64,000 bases of DNA, from assembly GCA_032622095.1 (NCBI GenBank), contig CP136069.1, positions 156,109,043 through 156,173,042 of the forward strand, written 5' to 3'. This DNA is from Siphonodentalium dalli (lineage: Eukaryota; Mollusca; Scaphopoda; Gadilida; Siphonodentaliidae). Shown here in pieces: positions 1 to 9,275 of this stretch. Each line of letters begins with the position of its first letter. The stretch's first letter is position 1. The notes beneath the pieces were generated by a model, which was not told the DNA's origin, did not search any database, and worked only from the letters and a program-made list of their open reading frames with translations. Both the position numbers and the translations under genes were made by a program.

Positions 1-1085
1 CAGGAACTTCGCAGAATATAGTACTAGTTCCTTGAGGCAGTGAGATATGTGTTCTGTTAGGGTTTCCAGAGAACTCCCGAGGAGGGTTGCTACCAGGTCA
101 TCTCTGGCTAACGACGCAAGGTGAAAATATTCGGGTATGCCGAAACGAGAGATAATCCCTTCCCAAAAAGAGTTTCTAATAATGAGTGCGGCTGGAGAAG
201 AGCATACGAACATGGCGTGGTCGATTTCGTTCGAGTACACTTCGCTGCAGAGATGACACACTAAATTGTTGGCATAGGTAGTCCTGTTAAGAAGCAGTAC
301 TAAGTTTTTGAGATATTTCAACATGTGAGCGTTTCCATGGAGAAGTTTCCAGACTGCCCAGTTTGATAGGGGATTAGGGTGAACTTTCCACAGAATTCGC
401 AAGGATGGATCGGACGAAACTTTGGTCTGCCACGAGGAAATGAACGTTCCCCTGACAGCTGCCTTCACAAGAGTTATCCACGTTGACAGTTTTGGGAAGA
501 CCCCAATGTCCAGTAGTCGTTCAAATAGTTCAAAAGATCGTATTTGGCTAATATGGAGAACATTTCCTGTACAAAACCACTGGAGCGACTGTATAGTCTG
601 TAGAGGCGTGCTTTCAGGACAAACAGTCGTAATGGTAATTGATGGCCGAACGGTAGATGGATAAGACGTCCCATAAAGCAAAGTTTTTTGATATGCAGTT
701 GATATTCAATTGGTAGAAATCAAAGAAGACCTAGCGATAGCCTAGTTGACGCTCGTTTTGGGAGGGATTGTGCGTATTTGAGACATGTTCTGGCGGCTTT
801 GTTCATAATGGTGATGGCGGAACTTTGATAAAAAGGAACCACCTCGACACCGTAGAGAGCTCTCGGTAGAACAACAGTTTTGAGGACATTTGTCATGGTG
901 ATGGGTGTAGTGGATTTCATAAGTTTGTTACCCATAATATTGAAAAAGTTGTTCCTCAGTTTTGTCGACACAGAAGAGGCGGAATTGACCTGCTTCGCAA
1001 ACTTGTCCTGAATTAAACCAAGATGGGCACATTCTGTAACTGCCTGAATAGTTTGATTGCCCAACCTCCATATCAGGATCTAATG
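1..1085 (-). pseudogene. LINE reverse-transcriptase remnant (C-terminal part)
   Basis: Decayed 3' part of a non-LTR retrotransposon ORF2, running off the left edge. Reverse-strand translation of about 1078-720 matches the post-RT region of the LINE at 19.8-23.9 kb, for example 'ECAHLGLIQDKF' against 'NCVHLGIKQCKF' and 'PITMTNVLKTVVLPRALYG' against 'PLTMANLLGSIVMPKALYG'. A second frame (about 674-474) continues with 'LIHLPFGHQLPLRLFV'. A third (about 330-210) gives 'LLLNRTTYANNLVCHLC' followed by the spaced His and Cys of a terminal CCHC zinc motif. Three frames imply at least two frameshifts. By eye the identity is around 40%, so this is a related but separate family. Homology stops near 1085, consistent with 5' truncation on insertion. 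Confidence 0.85.
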
Positions 1086-1127
1086 AACATCGTAAACGTA
1101 ATTCAAATTCTCACCTGGAAAGCATGT

Positions 1128-1275
1128 AAAATCGTTACAGGACTCTTTGTTGCCGGTTACGGTGACATATGAGGCTCAGCGAGGGTAATATCGGGCTCGG
1201 CTAGCGCCTCGCCCGATATCCATCTCACTTCGCCTCATATGACACCGTATCCGACAACAGTTCGCCCTGTAACTT
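1128..1275. repeat. imperfect inverted repeat (foldback)
   Basis: Left arm 'TTACAGG ... GTGACATATGAGGC' pairs with right arm 'GCCTCATATGACACC ... CCTGTAA' around a centre near 1200 rich in CTCGCC and GGCTCG. This looks like a small MITE or foldback relic beside the LINE fragment. I found no convincing target-site duplication. Confidence 0.6.
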
Positions 1276-1526
1276 ATAATATGTTCTGTGTGCCAGCTGA
1301 CTCAAACATCGTATCATCCGCAGAGCTGCACTAGGTGCTGATGTGACATTCGTTGAAACAAACAGTCACGGGCCATTGTAACATTGTCTCCATAAACTAT
1401 TCAGACAATTAACAATTCTTTCATCAGACAGTTGACACATTTCGCGTAATGAACTACTACTGATAAGAATTACGAATAGGGTCACCATAGTTTGTGTTCA
1501 ATCTTTCTCAGTTGTCGTTTTTGTCA

Positions 1527-1678
1527 TGTCGATAGCCGAACGGTTACCGCGGTGGACTTGTAATGCTGTCAACACAGCATTGTGAGTTCGCGCCCAGTCA
1601 CTGAATATTGAGTCTCCCGCAGCAGTGGCTTGGTCGGATTATACGGTGTGTGACTGCAGAGTCGTGGGCCTACCTTGT
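1527..1678 (+). mobile_element. tRNA-headed SINE fragment
   Basis: The sequence has RNA polymerase III-type internal promoter boxes: A-box-like TAGCCGAACGG at 1533-1543 and B-box-like GTTCGCGCC at 1586-1594, 53 bp apart start to start. A tRNA-like anticodon-loop string CTTGTAA lies at about 1557-1563. The anticodon and acceptor stems pair poorly, and unique-looking sequence follows, so a SINE head fits better than a functional tRNA-Thr. It abuts the piggyBac-type MITE at 1679. The 3' boundary is a guess. Confidence 0.5.
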
Positions 1679-2023
1679 TTAACCCTTTACCCAACAAAAC
1701 GGCCAAAACCGGCCAAATAAAGCTTCAACAGCCTAAAATATCTTCGGTCTGTCTCAATAGAACCATACAAATATGGATATCATTGGAACCGGCTCCTTGA
1801 CCACATTGTGATAGTTACAGTTATGCCCTGTGCCAATGCATTCTCTTATATATGCGAGTCGACCATAGGTCGCCTCGCATATATAAGAGAATGCATTGGC
1901 CTAAAACAAATTTTAATGTGTTAAGCCAATGCATTATCTTATATATGCGAGGCGACCTATGGTCGACTCGCATATATAAGAGAATGCATTGGCACAGGGC
2001 CGTTCTGTTGGGTAAAGGGTTAA
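1679..2023. mobile_element. piggyBac-type MITE with twin hairpins, copy 1
   Basis: The element (1683-2019) is flanked by TTAA on both sides (1679-1682 and 2020-2023). Its termini are CCCTTTACCCAACA and the reverse complement, extending to about 22 bp with one mismatch. A TTAA target and CCC...GGG ends are the piggyBac signature. Inside are two hairpins that are reverse complements of each other. Each has about 27-bp arms starting GCCAATGCATTCTCTTATAT, around a loop containing CGACC(A/T)(T/A)AGGTCG-like sequence. There is no coding capacity. Further copies lie at 16889 and 48269. Confidence 0.9.
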
Positions 2024-2178
2024 ATCTCGCGCCAATTTGTGATCCTTGAGCATGGTCACTCGTAACTACTTCGTCGTACCTAGACGCGAGATAGGTACAT
2101 GACGTGTTGGGCAAGTGTAAGTTCGTGTGGAGGTATGAGTTTGTGCGTGTCATGACTCGCCTCTCTAGTGAAGCGCCT

Positions 2179-2721
2179 GTAAACAGGTCAGGCACATCCT
2201 GAATTCCACTATTATAGCGATATTCCACTATTATAGTGGTATTTGACCATTACCGTTTTGTTAATTTGATAAAAGAAGGATAATCCAAAATCATATTTCA
2301 CACAAATATTATTCAAAATCAGATAGCACTAACTCGATACCGTGCTTATGGTTTGTCCAGGAGAATTATTAATCATGACGGCACACGATAAGCAACTCAA
2401 TTAGCATGTAATTAGTTGAAATATTGTTATGAAGGAGCGATTGAGTCATCCTGCTATTGTCATTTAGAACGGGATATATTAGTAATAGTATAATATTATT
2501 GAATATCAAAGCTGGCGCAAAAGATTGCACAACGAATTTTGTCGGAAGACTGTTCATTCGCTGCGATATTGTTATGAGTGACATTTGGCTGTGCACTGGT
2601 ATGCGCCGTCTTCTATTCCCGACGCAAATAAAGGAAACATGAATATGCTATAGTCAAATATCACTATAATAGTGGCATACCGCTATAATAGTGGAATTCA
2701 GGATGTGCCTGACCTGGTAAA
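2179..2721. mobile_element. non-autonomous TIR DNA transposon (5-bp TSD)
   Basis: Element 2184-2716 has about 65-bp terminal inverted repeats beginning CAGGTCAGGCACATCC, with the first 36 bases identical in both arms. Both arms contain repeated 'CCACTATTATAG' motifs. GTAAA occurs directly outside each end (2179-2183 and 2717-2721), giving a 5-bp target-site duplication. The interior (about 2260-2640) has no convincing ORF. CAGG ends resemble hAT, but the 5-bp TSD is not the usual 8 bp, so the superfamily is left open. Confidence 0.8.
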
Positions 2722-3165
2722 ATGGCAGCACGAATTAGACTCGGCATTGCTCAACAACTGGATTAATAATGTGTTAAAAGCTTTTTGAGACTCATGTAAT
2801 TAAGCGCTAAAATCCTATATATTATTAAATATATCCGTAGTTACTATTACGGTTTCTAGAAACCAATCACGGGCACATGAGCTCGGCATGTAATCATCTA
2901 GTGCAAACAACATAATTATAATGGCAGACGTCACCATGCTGAAGATCAAAAGCCGGGCAAGTATTGTCACGTTGTGAGATAAGAGACCAGGACAATCTGG
3001 AAGATATCTGCTGGTTTACTTCAAAAACTATATTTTGTCAAACTTGGAGTTCTAACTGTTTCAGTCCATTCGGTGTTCGCTCATTGGTCCCATCTAAGCA
3101 TGTACTAGTTCCATGATGTAAAATCGAACAGGGCATCTTTAGCCACGCATGGTTAAGAACAGATC
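2722..3165. other. no gene seen
   Basis: AT-rich single-copy-looking sequence between two transposons. I see no ORF of note and no strong inverted or tandem repeat. Confidence 0.5.
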
Positions 3166-3674
3166 ATGCCATGAATCTCTACTCTGGCTAACGCCCGTAG
3201 AGATCATATTCCACCAGTACAAAACCTTGGAACTTTTTGAAGTTTTGACAGGGGACCTTATAAAGTCGAAAACATAACGCGGGGAATATATTTCTTAGTT
3301 ATTATTTGTATCTTAATAATGTACTTCACTGTATATAGGTGAAGGTCCCAAATCGAAATTTCACGATTTAAGTGAATTTTTTAGCGATATTGCTTTGTGT
3401 CGCTGATACTTATGGCATTTATCCTGGGTAATTAATTAAATTTGTATTGCGATATCAGCTCACAGAAGTCACAGAAAAGCATGCAGTTTTGAGTTGGGAC
3501 CTTCGCCTACAGTGAAGTACATTATTAAGGAACATATAATAACTATGAAATATCTTCCCCGCGTTATTGGTTCGACTTGATAATGTTCCCTGTCAAAACT
3601 TCAAAAGTTCCCAGGTTTTGTACTGGTGGAATATGATATCTACGGGCGTTAGCCAGAGTAGAGATTCGTGGCAT
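3166..3674. mobile_element. long-arm foldback element
   Basis: The two arms, each about 170-190 bp, are inverted copies. The left starts ATGCCATGAATCTCTACTC and the right ends GAGTAGAGATTCGTGGCAT. Internal landmarks such as ACCAGTACAAAACC/GGTTTTGTACTGGT and 'AATGTACTTCACTGTA/TACAGTGAAGTACATT' recur in mirror order. The unpaired centre is about 3370-3485. No clear TSD was seen, so the class is unknown. Confidence 0.8.
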
Positions 3675-4113
3675 AATCTATAGTTTAAGAATAACATGGA
3701 TAAATTATAGATAAATGTGTTCTTCTATTCATTATTGATAGCTCTCTCATAACGATATTTCGCGAGTTGAAGCCATTGTTACAGTGTATGTAAACACAAC
3801 TATCACAGTGATTTGTCAACAAACATCGCTAATCGCGTAGTATGTTAAAATACTTTAGTCTGAATATGATTTTCAAATATATTTCAATACTTTGACCTTT
3901 TCCAATGTTTACCGTCAAGTATTTATTAAACTTTGGTGTCTTATTGGACTTTCAAAGGCAACACCACTGTAACAGTAATGTGTACATAACAATTTTAGTA
4001 TACGTTGCTCCTGTCCGTCCGAATAAAATGGAACATGCTCCATTTTGTGACGGACCGAATTCAATCGTATACGATTTTTCCAATATTTTGAAGTTCAAGA
4101 TAAATTCAAACTG

Positions 4114-4602
4114 TTAAAGGTACTCAATCCGATAAAACTCCTCTCAATTACTATTTCAATGGCTTCGGGGGTCAAAAATATTTTATTCGAGTCGATGAAG
4201 TCACCCATCAAAGCTCAGATTTGTTAGATATCGATTTTAGAAATCTATTATTTTTCATTATCGGGAATACTTTCTGGCACAAGAACACAGTCAAAATTGC
4301 GTTATTATTACCACTTGATTTTAGAGTTATCCATCCTTGTCTGTTTGAATAGTGTTTCGGTGTACATATCTCGAGCAGGTTACGAAATTGACGGCAATTA
4401 TTAGTACTCATCTCGAGCAAATAAAAAATTTCAAAAATCAATATCTAATAACTCTAAGCTTTGTTTGATGGATTCCTCGACTCGAATCAAATATTTTTTA
4501 CACCCAAAGCCAAATAAATAGTAATATAGGACCCTCTGATCGGATTGTTGTTGTTGGAATCTGTTGAGATGGGGACCCTCTGTTCGGATTGAGTACCTTT
4601 AA
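4114..4602. mobile_element. TTAA-flanked MITE, AGGTACTCAATCC family, copy 1
   Basis: Element 4118-4598 has inverted ends AGGTACTCAATCC/GGATTGAGTACCT and TTAA on each side (4114-4117 and 4599-4602). A TTAA target combined with AGG termini rather than CCC points away from piggyBac, possibly to a Kolobok-like group (tentative). A near-identical copy lies at 26781-27268, and diverged or partial copies at 24837, 29670 and 59047. Short ORFs inside are not conserved proteins. Confidence 0.85.
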
Positions 4603-4871
4603 AATGCATATCATTATACATGCGTACGTAACATTTCTTATTACTGGAATTGATGTGTAGAAGGTAGGTGTGCATCTTGTGGGTCAAAATGGATGCGTCA
4701 CTGCCCCCCCCCCCCAATATATATCTATTGACGTTGTCCTCCCGTTCCCACTGGATATGTTAATTGCATGTGATTTACAATAGTCGCTTGATATAATGAT
4801 ACAAGAAAACCATAGTCAGAAATGGTAACGCGCTCAAGATCATATATTATATACACATGCTTGTAATTATA

Positions 4872-5378
4872 GAATACTAGCAGGTTAGCCCGCCACCGGC
4901 GGCTTGTCCGAAACATGACATTTTTTTATATTTTTTTTTAATTTTTAGCTCCACGCGTTTCAATAAGAAAAATTTGTACCCGGTAGCTCCACCCGTTTCC
5001 GAGATCTGGTCTGCGCATGCGCGAAGCTGGCGTCGCACGGGCTCGGCGACCCGATAAAATTTGTACCCGGCGCAAGACACATTCACATAGCAAATTTCAA
5101 GTCGATAGCTACACCCGTTTCCGAGATCTCGTCTGCGCATGCGCTGCACGGGCGTCGCACGGGCTCGGCGACCCGATAAAATTTGTACCCGGCGCAAGAT
5201 ACATTCACATACCAAATTTCAAGTCGATAGCTCCACCCGTTTCCGAGATCTCGTCTGCGCATGCGCTGCACGGGCGTCGCACGGGCTCACCAATACAACA
5301 ACGACCACCGCCTGGTCAAACTACACACACGTACCAAGTTTCGTCCCGATCGGTCGAGAATCGTAGATTTGTATGAAG

Positions 5379-5418
<40 letters not shown>

Positions 5419-5430
5419 TAAATATATAAG
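4872..5430 (+). repeat. modular repeat family, copy with three CGCATGCGC units
   Basis: Begins with the head 'ACTAGCAGGTTAGCCCGCC', which forms a GC-rich hairpin with GGCGGC. It contains about three tandem units of roughly 120 bp (CGTTTCCGAGATCT, TGCGCATGCGC, GGCGACCCGATAAAATT, ACATTCACATA.CAAATTTC), then 'CCAAGTTTCGTCCCGATCGG'. It ends in a (CA)n tract at 5384-5413 and a TATAA-rich tail. Short overlapping ORFs on both strands are by-products of the tandem structure. Confidence 0.8.
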
Positions 5431-5615
5431 AGAGATATGTAAATTAGATAGATTGTATCAAAATATATAGGAGAGATATGTAAATTATCTACACACCATT
5501 ACTGGTGTTTGTCAAAGTTTAGTGGGGTATATTAATACTCATTCACGATCATATCATTGAGGTCCGGAGGGTGTGGGCTATCTCTCGAATACACGGAGTT
5601 CTCAAAATATATAGT

Positions 5616-6535
5616 ACTAGAAGGTGACCCGACTTCGTCCGGGCTTTGACCTTGAATTGTCTATTTTGAAGGCCAAGGTCAAGTGGGGTCACGATTTGAC
5701 CCGTCCAAAACACAGTGCCCGAACAAAAGTACCCGACAAAAGTACCCGTCGAAATCCATCCGGTTTTACCCGATTGGACCTTGAATTGACCATTTTGAAG
5801 GTCAAGGTCAGGTGGACCAACACCCCAAAAATGGTGGAAATCGGCCCAGCGGATACCGGGAAATCGGCCCAGCGGATACCGAGATACCCTATGCATCAAA
5901 TTTCGTCCGTAAAAATCCGCCAGTTTAACCCGATTTGATTTCCACTGAAGTATATAAACGCGCCTCATATACACACGCTCATTAATTATCAAGTTTCAAC
6001 GTAAAGATAAATTACCATCGGTGCCCGAGATATCGCCAAGACGTCTGAAACAGTCAAATGCATCGGCCGGAGAAGAGTTAACGTGATCTAACTTTATGAC
6101 CTCTAACGACGTCATAGAAGTTACGCATTGTTTTTACCCTGATAGAAGATCGTACCACTTCTTCTTAATAATTGAGGCAGATAACTAAAACGGATACATA
6201 CATATTATATATCGTTGGAAAGAGGAAACACTATTATGACTGGCATGTTATTATTCGCGCTGTTTCGAATCGATTTGTAAGCACCGAACTGAAATATATT
6301 AGCGCAAAACGGCGTAAAAACAGATTTGACCTCGGCACGTGAAAAGTTGACCTCGCACGGACAAATTAATAGGCCTATGTTCGTCCCCGGCCGAAAATAC
6401 CCCCACATACCAAGTTTCATCGAAATCGGGTGGGACGTTTTCGAGTTCATCGCGAACACACACACAGACACACACACAGACACACACACAGACACACAGA
6501 TCTTCCAAAATATATAATAGATAGATAGAAGATAG
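5616..6535 (+). repeat. modular repeat family, copy with GGTCAAGG units
   Basis: Head 'ACTAGAAGGTGACCCGACTT' is followed by two units containing GACCTTGAATTG and TTTTGAAGGTCAAGGTC. The tail module (about 6280-6535) runs CGTGAAAAGTTGACCTCGCA, GTTTCATCGAAATCGG, an (AC)n/(ACAGAC)n tract at 6457-6500, and AGATCTTCCAAAATATATAA. The same tail closes the copies at 8352 and every unit of the 9276-13108 array. Confidence 0.8.
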
Positions 6536-6537
6536 AA

Positions 6538-6780
6538 GACTAGCAGGTTAGCCCGCCACTGGCGGCATTCGTCCCATGGCTTTGTTTCAGAAACATGACA
6601 TTTTTTGTAATTATTTTGTTTTTATTTATTTTTGTTTTTTATTTTTTAATATGAATTTAATGTTTTTTAAATTTAATATATTTTGTTTCTGAATTGTTTT
6701 TTTATTGTTAATTTTTTTTAATTTTAAATTGTTTTAATTAAATTTATCCGCCAGAATGTTTTTGTTTCTGGCGGAAAAAT
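6538..6780. repeat. head-only copy of the modular repeat plus AT-rich tract
   Basis: 'ACTAGCAGGTTAGCCCGCCA' with GGCGGC hairpin partner at about 6538-6565 repeats the head seen at 4872. It is followed by about 170 bp of T-rich simple sequence. The rest of the element is missing. Confidence 0.6.
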
Positions 6781-6781
6781 T

Positions 6782-6966
6782 TACCCGTAGAAATACCCCC
6801 TTCCTATAGGAACGACAGACAACGCATTCTTTGTTTCGTGAAATCTCTCTACGATAACATTGCATTGAATTGAAATTACCCGTAGAAATCCCCCCTTCCT
6901 AGGAACGACAGACAACGCATTCTTTGTTTCGTGAAATCTCTCTACGATAACATTGCATTGAATTTA
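6782..6966. repeat. tandem direct duplication, about 95-bp units
   Basis: Two adjacent copies share 'ACCCGTAGAAAT', 'CCTTCCTA', 'GGAACGACAGACAACGCATT' and 'GATAACATTGCATTGAATT'. The first is about 6782-6879 and the second about 6880-6966. The motif ATAACATTGCATTGAAT recurs at 7061 and 7324, where it starts the next duplication. Confidence 0.75.
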
Positions 6967-7063
6967 AAACAAACGCTTCCCGTCGGGAAATCTGTCTGCA
7001 TAATATTTCGAGTCTGCCGTACCCATCGTAATGTCGTGAAATCTCTCTGCATAATAGATAACA

Positions 7064-7955
7064 TTGCATTGAATCTGTTGTTGGCATTCAGGGCTTCGGA
7101 TCGTTGTTGTTGGTATCACGGCTCCCCGAAAACTCTCACATTGCCGAAAACGTGTATTTAGTAATATCGTTGTTGTTGATATTTACGGCTTGGGGCTATT
7201 TTCTCGCCAACAATGTCGTTGGCGTTCACGGTTTGGGGCAGTGTGTATAGCTGCGTGAGTTAGCAGGAATCGAGGGGTGTAAGTTTAGAGCTTGTTTATA
7301 TGAATGTTTCAGTATTTCGAGCGATAACATTGCATTGAATCTGTTGTTGGCATTCAGGGCTTCGGGTCGTTGTTGTTGGCATCACGGCTCCCCGAAAACT
7401 CTCACATTGCCGAAAACGTGTATTTAGTAATATCGTTGTTGTTGATATTTATTTATTTATTTATTTTTTTAGAACCCGGGGCTATTGCGGACCACTCATA
7501 TCGGCTGGAGCACCCCGAAAGAGGTGACCCACCCTTACGAGATGGTCAAATTGCCTGTCGGGGTCAGTCCCCGCTAAAGCGGAAGTCCGTCAGTCAGTCA
7601 CGACCACTCGTCCTCCTCAGGCTGCGAACCCACACCGTGGAAGTCCCGTCCGATGGGGTGACCATCGTCGGGGACGTATCTCACAGCACGGGCTCGAGCC
7701 AAAAAGCCGAGAAGCGATCGAATGATTACCATCCCTATGGTCCGGAACCCCAGCCAAATGGAGTGGTGGATGAGAATCGAGGCTCTTGGATGAGATTCCA
7801 GACCATAACGATGATGATCTGTTGTTGATATTTAGGGCTTGGGGGCTATTTTCTCGCCAACAATGTCGTTGGCGTTCACGGTTTGGGGCAGTGTGTATAG
7901 CTGCGTGAGTTAGGAATCGAGGGGTGTAAGTTTAGAGCTTGTTTATATGAATGTT
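7064..7955. repeat. tandem direct duplication, second copy interrupted
   Basis: The first copy (about 7064-7321) and second copy (about 7325-7955) share 'GAATCTGTTGTTGGCATTCA', 'CTCCCCGAAAACTCTCACA', 'CTTGGGGCTATTTTCTCGCC' and 'GAGCTTGTTTATATGAATGT'. The second copy is split by a 368-bp insertion at 7452-7819. The first copy therefore serves as the empty-site reference. Confidence 0.85.
7452..7819 (-). mobile_element. SINE-like insertion with U2-like motif
   Basis: A 368-bp GC-richer segment flanked by the 15-bp direct repeat TGTTGTTGATATTTA (7437-7451 and 7820-7834). The empty site is in the neighbouring duplicate near 7170-7190. On the minus strand it ends in a (TAAA)n-type tail (plus strand 7451-7470), as target-primed retroelements do. 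The minus strand of 7718-7697 matches the first 22 nt of U2 snRNA (ATCGCTTCTCGGC...TTTTGGCT) with one C-to-T difference. The plus-strand ORF through it (7370-7828) also reads through the flanks, so it is not a gene. It could be a SINE or a 5'/3' fragment of a LINE. Confidence 0.75.
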
Positions 7956-8289
7956 TCGGAAATAGACTAAGATTTTCAGCCGTAACAAAAAATGTATACA
8001 TCAGAAAATGTAAATTCTATATTTTGCGAGGTATTAGCAAGTTTTGGCTCAACGGGTTTAGCAGTTTGAAGTGAATATGGATATAAAAATATACATATAC
8101 AGATATAAAAAAAAATGTAGAGTTACTCCTCTTGGATCGCGAGCGAATATCAATTAACCCCGCAGTGCCGATTGCGGTGAATTTGATGATTGGGAAGGGA
8201 GAGACGGTGCTCTGAGCTTCTCCAAAACGCCGCGACGACGATTCCCGTGGGTTTTTACTTTTCGATGGGAAGTTTGAACTCAATCGAGC
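7956..8289. other. no gene seen
   Basis: Unassigned sequence between the interrupted duplication and a (TA)n tract. I see no coding signal or clear repeat. Confidence 0.4.
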
Positions 8290-8311
8290 GAACCGTTTTC
8301 GATTCTATGAA

Positions 8312-8318
<7 letters not shown>

Positions 8319-8351
<33 letters not shown>
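8319..8351. repeat. (TA)n microsatellite
   Basis: An uninterrupted TA dinucleotide run directly before the modular-repeat head at 8352. The same TATA.TACTAG junction occurs at other copies, so the tract may be part of the insertion preference or tail. Confidence 0.9.
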
Positions 8352-8353
<2 letters not shown>

Positions 8354-9275
8354 TAGAAGGTGACCCGACTTCGTCCGGGCTTTGACCTTGAATTGTCCAT
8401 TTTGAAGGTCAAGGTCAAGTGGGGTAACGATTTGACCAGTCCAAAACACTGCCCGGACAAAGTACCCGACAAACGTGCCCGTCGAAATCCATCCGGTTTT
8501 ACCCGATTTGACCTTGAATTGATCATTTTGAAGGTCAAGGTCTGGTTGGGGTCACGATTGGACCCGTCCAAAACAATCGGTGAACAAAAGTAACCCAACG
8601 TATCAAATTTCGTCGAAATCCCATCAAAATTGGCGATTTGACCTTGAAGTTACCCGATTTCAAGGTCAAGGTCACGTCGCACGGGCTTTGACCTTGAATT
8701 GTCAATTTTGAAGGTCAAGGTCAAGTGGGGTCACGATTTGACCAGTCCAAAAACACTGCCCGGACAAAAGTACCCGACAAACGTGCCCGTCGAAATCCAT
8801 CCGGTTTTACCCGATTTGACCTTGAATTGATCATTTTGAAGGTCAAGGTCTGGTCGGGGTCACGATTGGACCCGTCCAAAACAATCAGAGGACAAAACTA
8901 ACCCCACGTATCAAATTTCGTCGAAATCCCATCAAAATTGGCGATTTGACCTTGAAGTTACCCGATTTCAAGGTCAAGGTCACGTCGCACGGGCAAATGA
9001 ATATGCTTATGAGACTCGCCATAAGAAAGTACCCCCACATACCAAGTTTCATCGTAATCCCGTGATATTCGGGCGTTTGACCTTGAAATGACCCGATTTC
9101 AAGGTCAAGGTGACGTCGCACGGACAAATTAATATGCCTATGTTCGTCCCCGGCCGAAAATACCCTCACATACCAAGTTTCATCGAAATCGGGTCGGCCG
9201 TTTTCGAGTTCATCGCGAACACACAGACACACACACACACACACAGACACACAGATCTTCCAAAATATATAATAG
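8352..9275 (+). repeat. modular repeat family, copy dominated by GGTCAAGG units
   Basis: Head 'ACTAGAAGGTGACCCGACTT' is followed by two long tandem blocks (about 8380-8680 and 8690-8995). Each contains three palindromic GACCTTGA...TCAAGGTC cassettes and the phrases CGATTTGACC.GTCCAAAAC and GTCGAAATCCATCCGG. The common tail follows: ACGGACAAATTAATATGCCT, TTTCATCGAAATCGGG, (AC)n at 9222-9252, and AGATCTTCCAAAATATATAA. Short ORFs here are incidental. Confidence 0.85.

Noticed and set aside
1531-1605. Functional tRNA-Thr (TGT)
   Set aside because: The A and B boxes and loop are suggestive, but the acceptor and anticodon stems do not pair well and the context is repetitive. A SINE head is more likely.
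7697-7718. A real U2 snRNA gene
   Set aside because: Only the first 22 nt resemble U2. The branch-site recognition region and the rest of U2 are absent.
7370-7828. 152-codon ORF as a possible gene
   Set aside because: It begins in one tandem duplicate, runs through the (ATTT)n tail of a retroinsertion and ends in its far flank, so it cannot predate the insertion.
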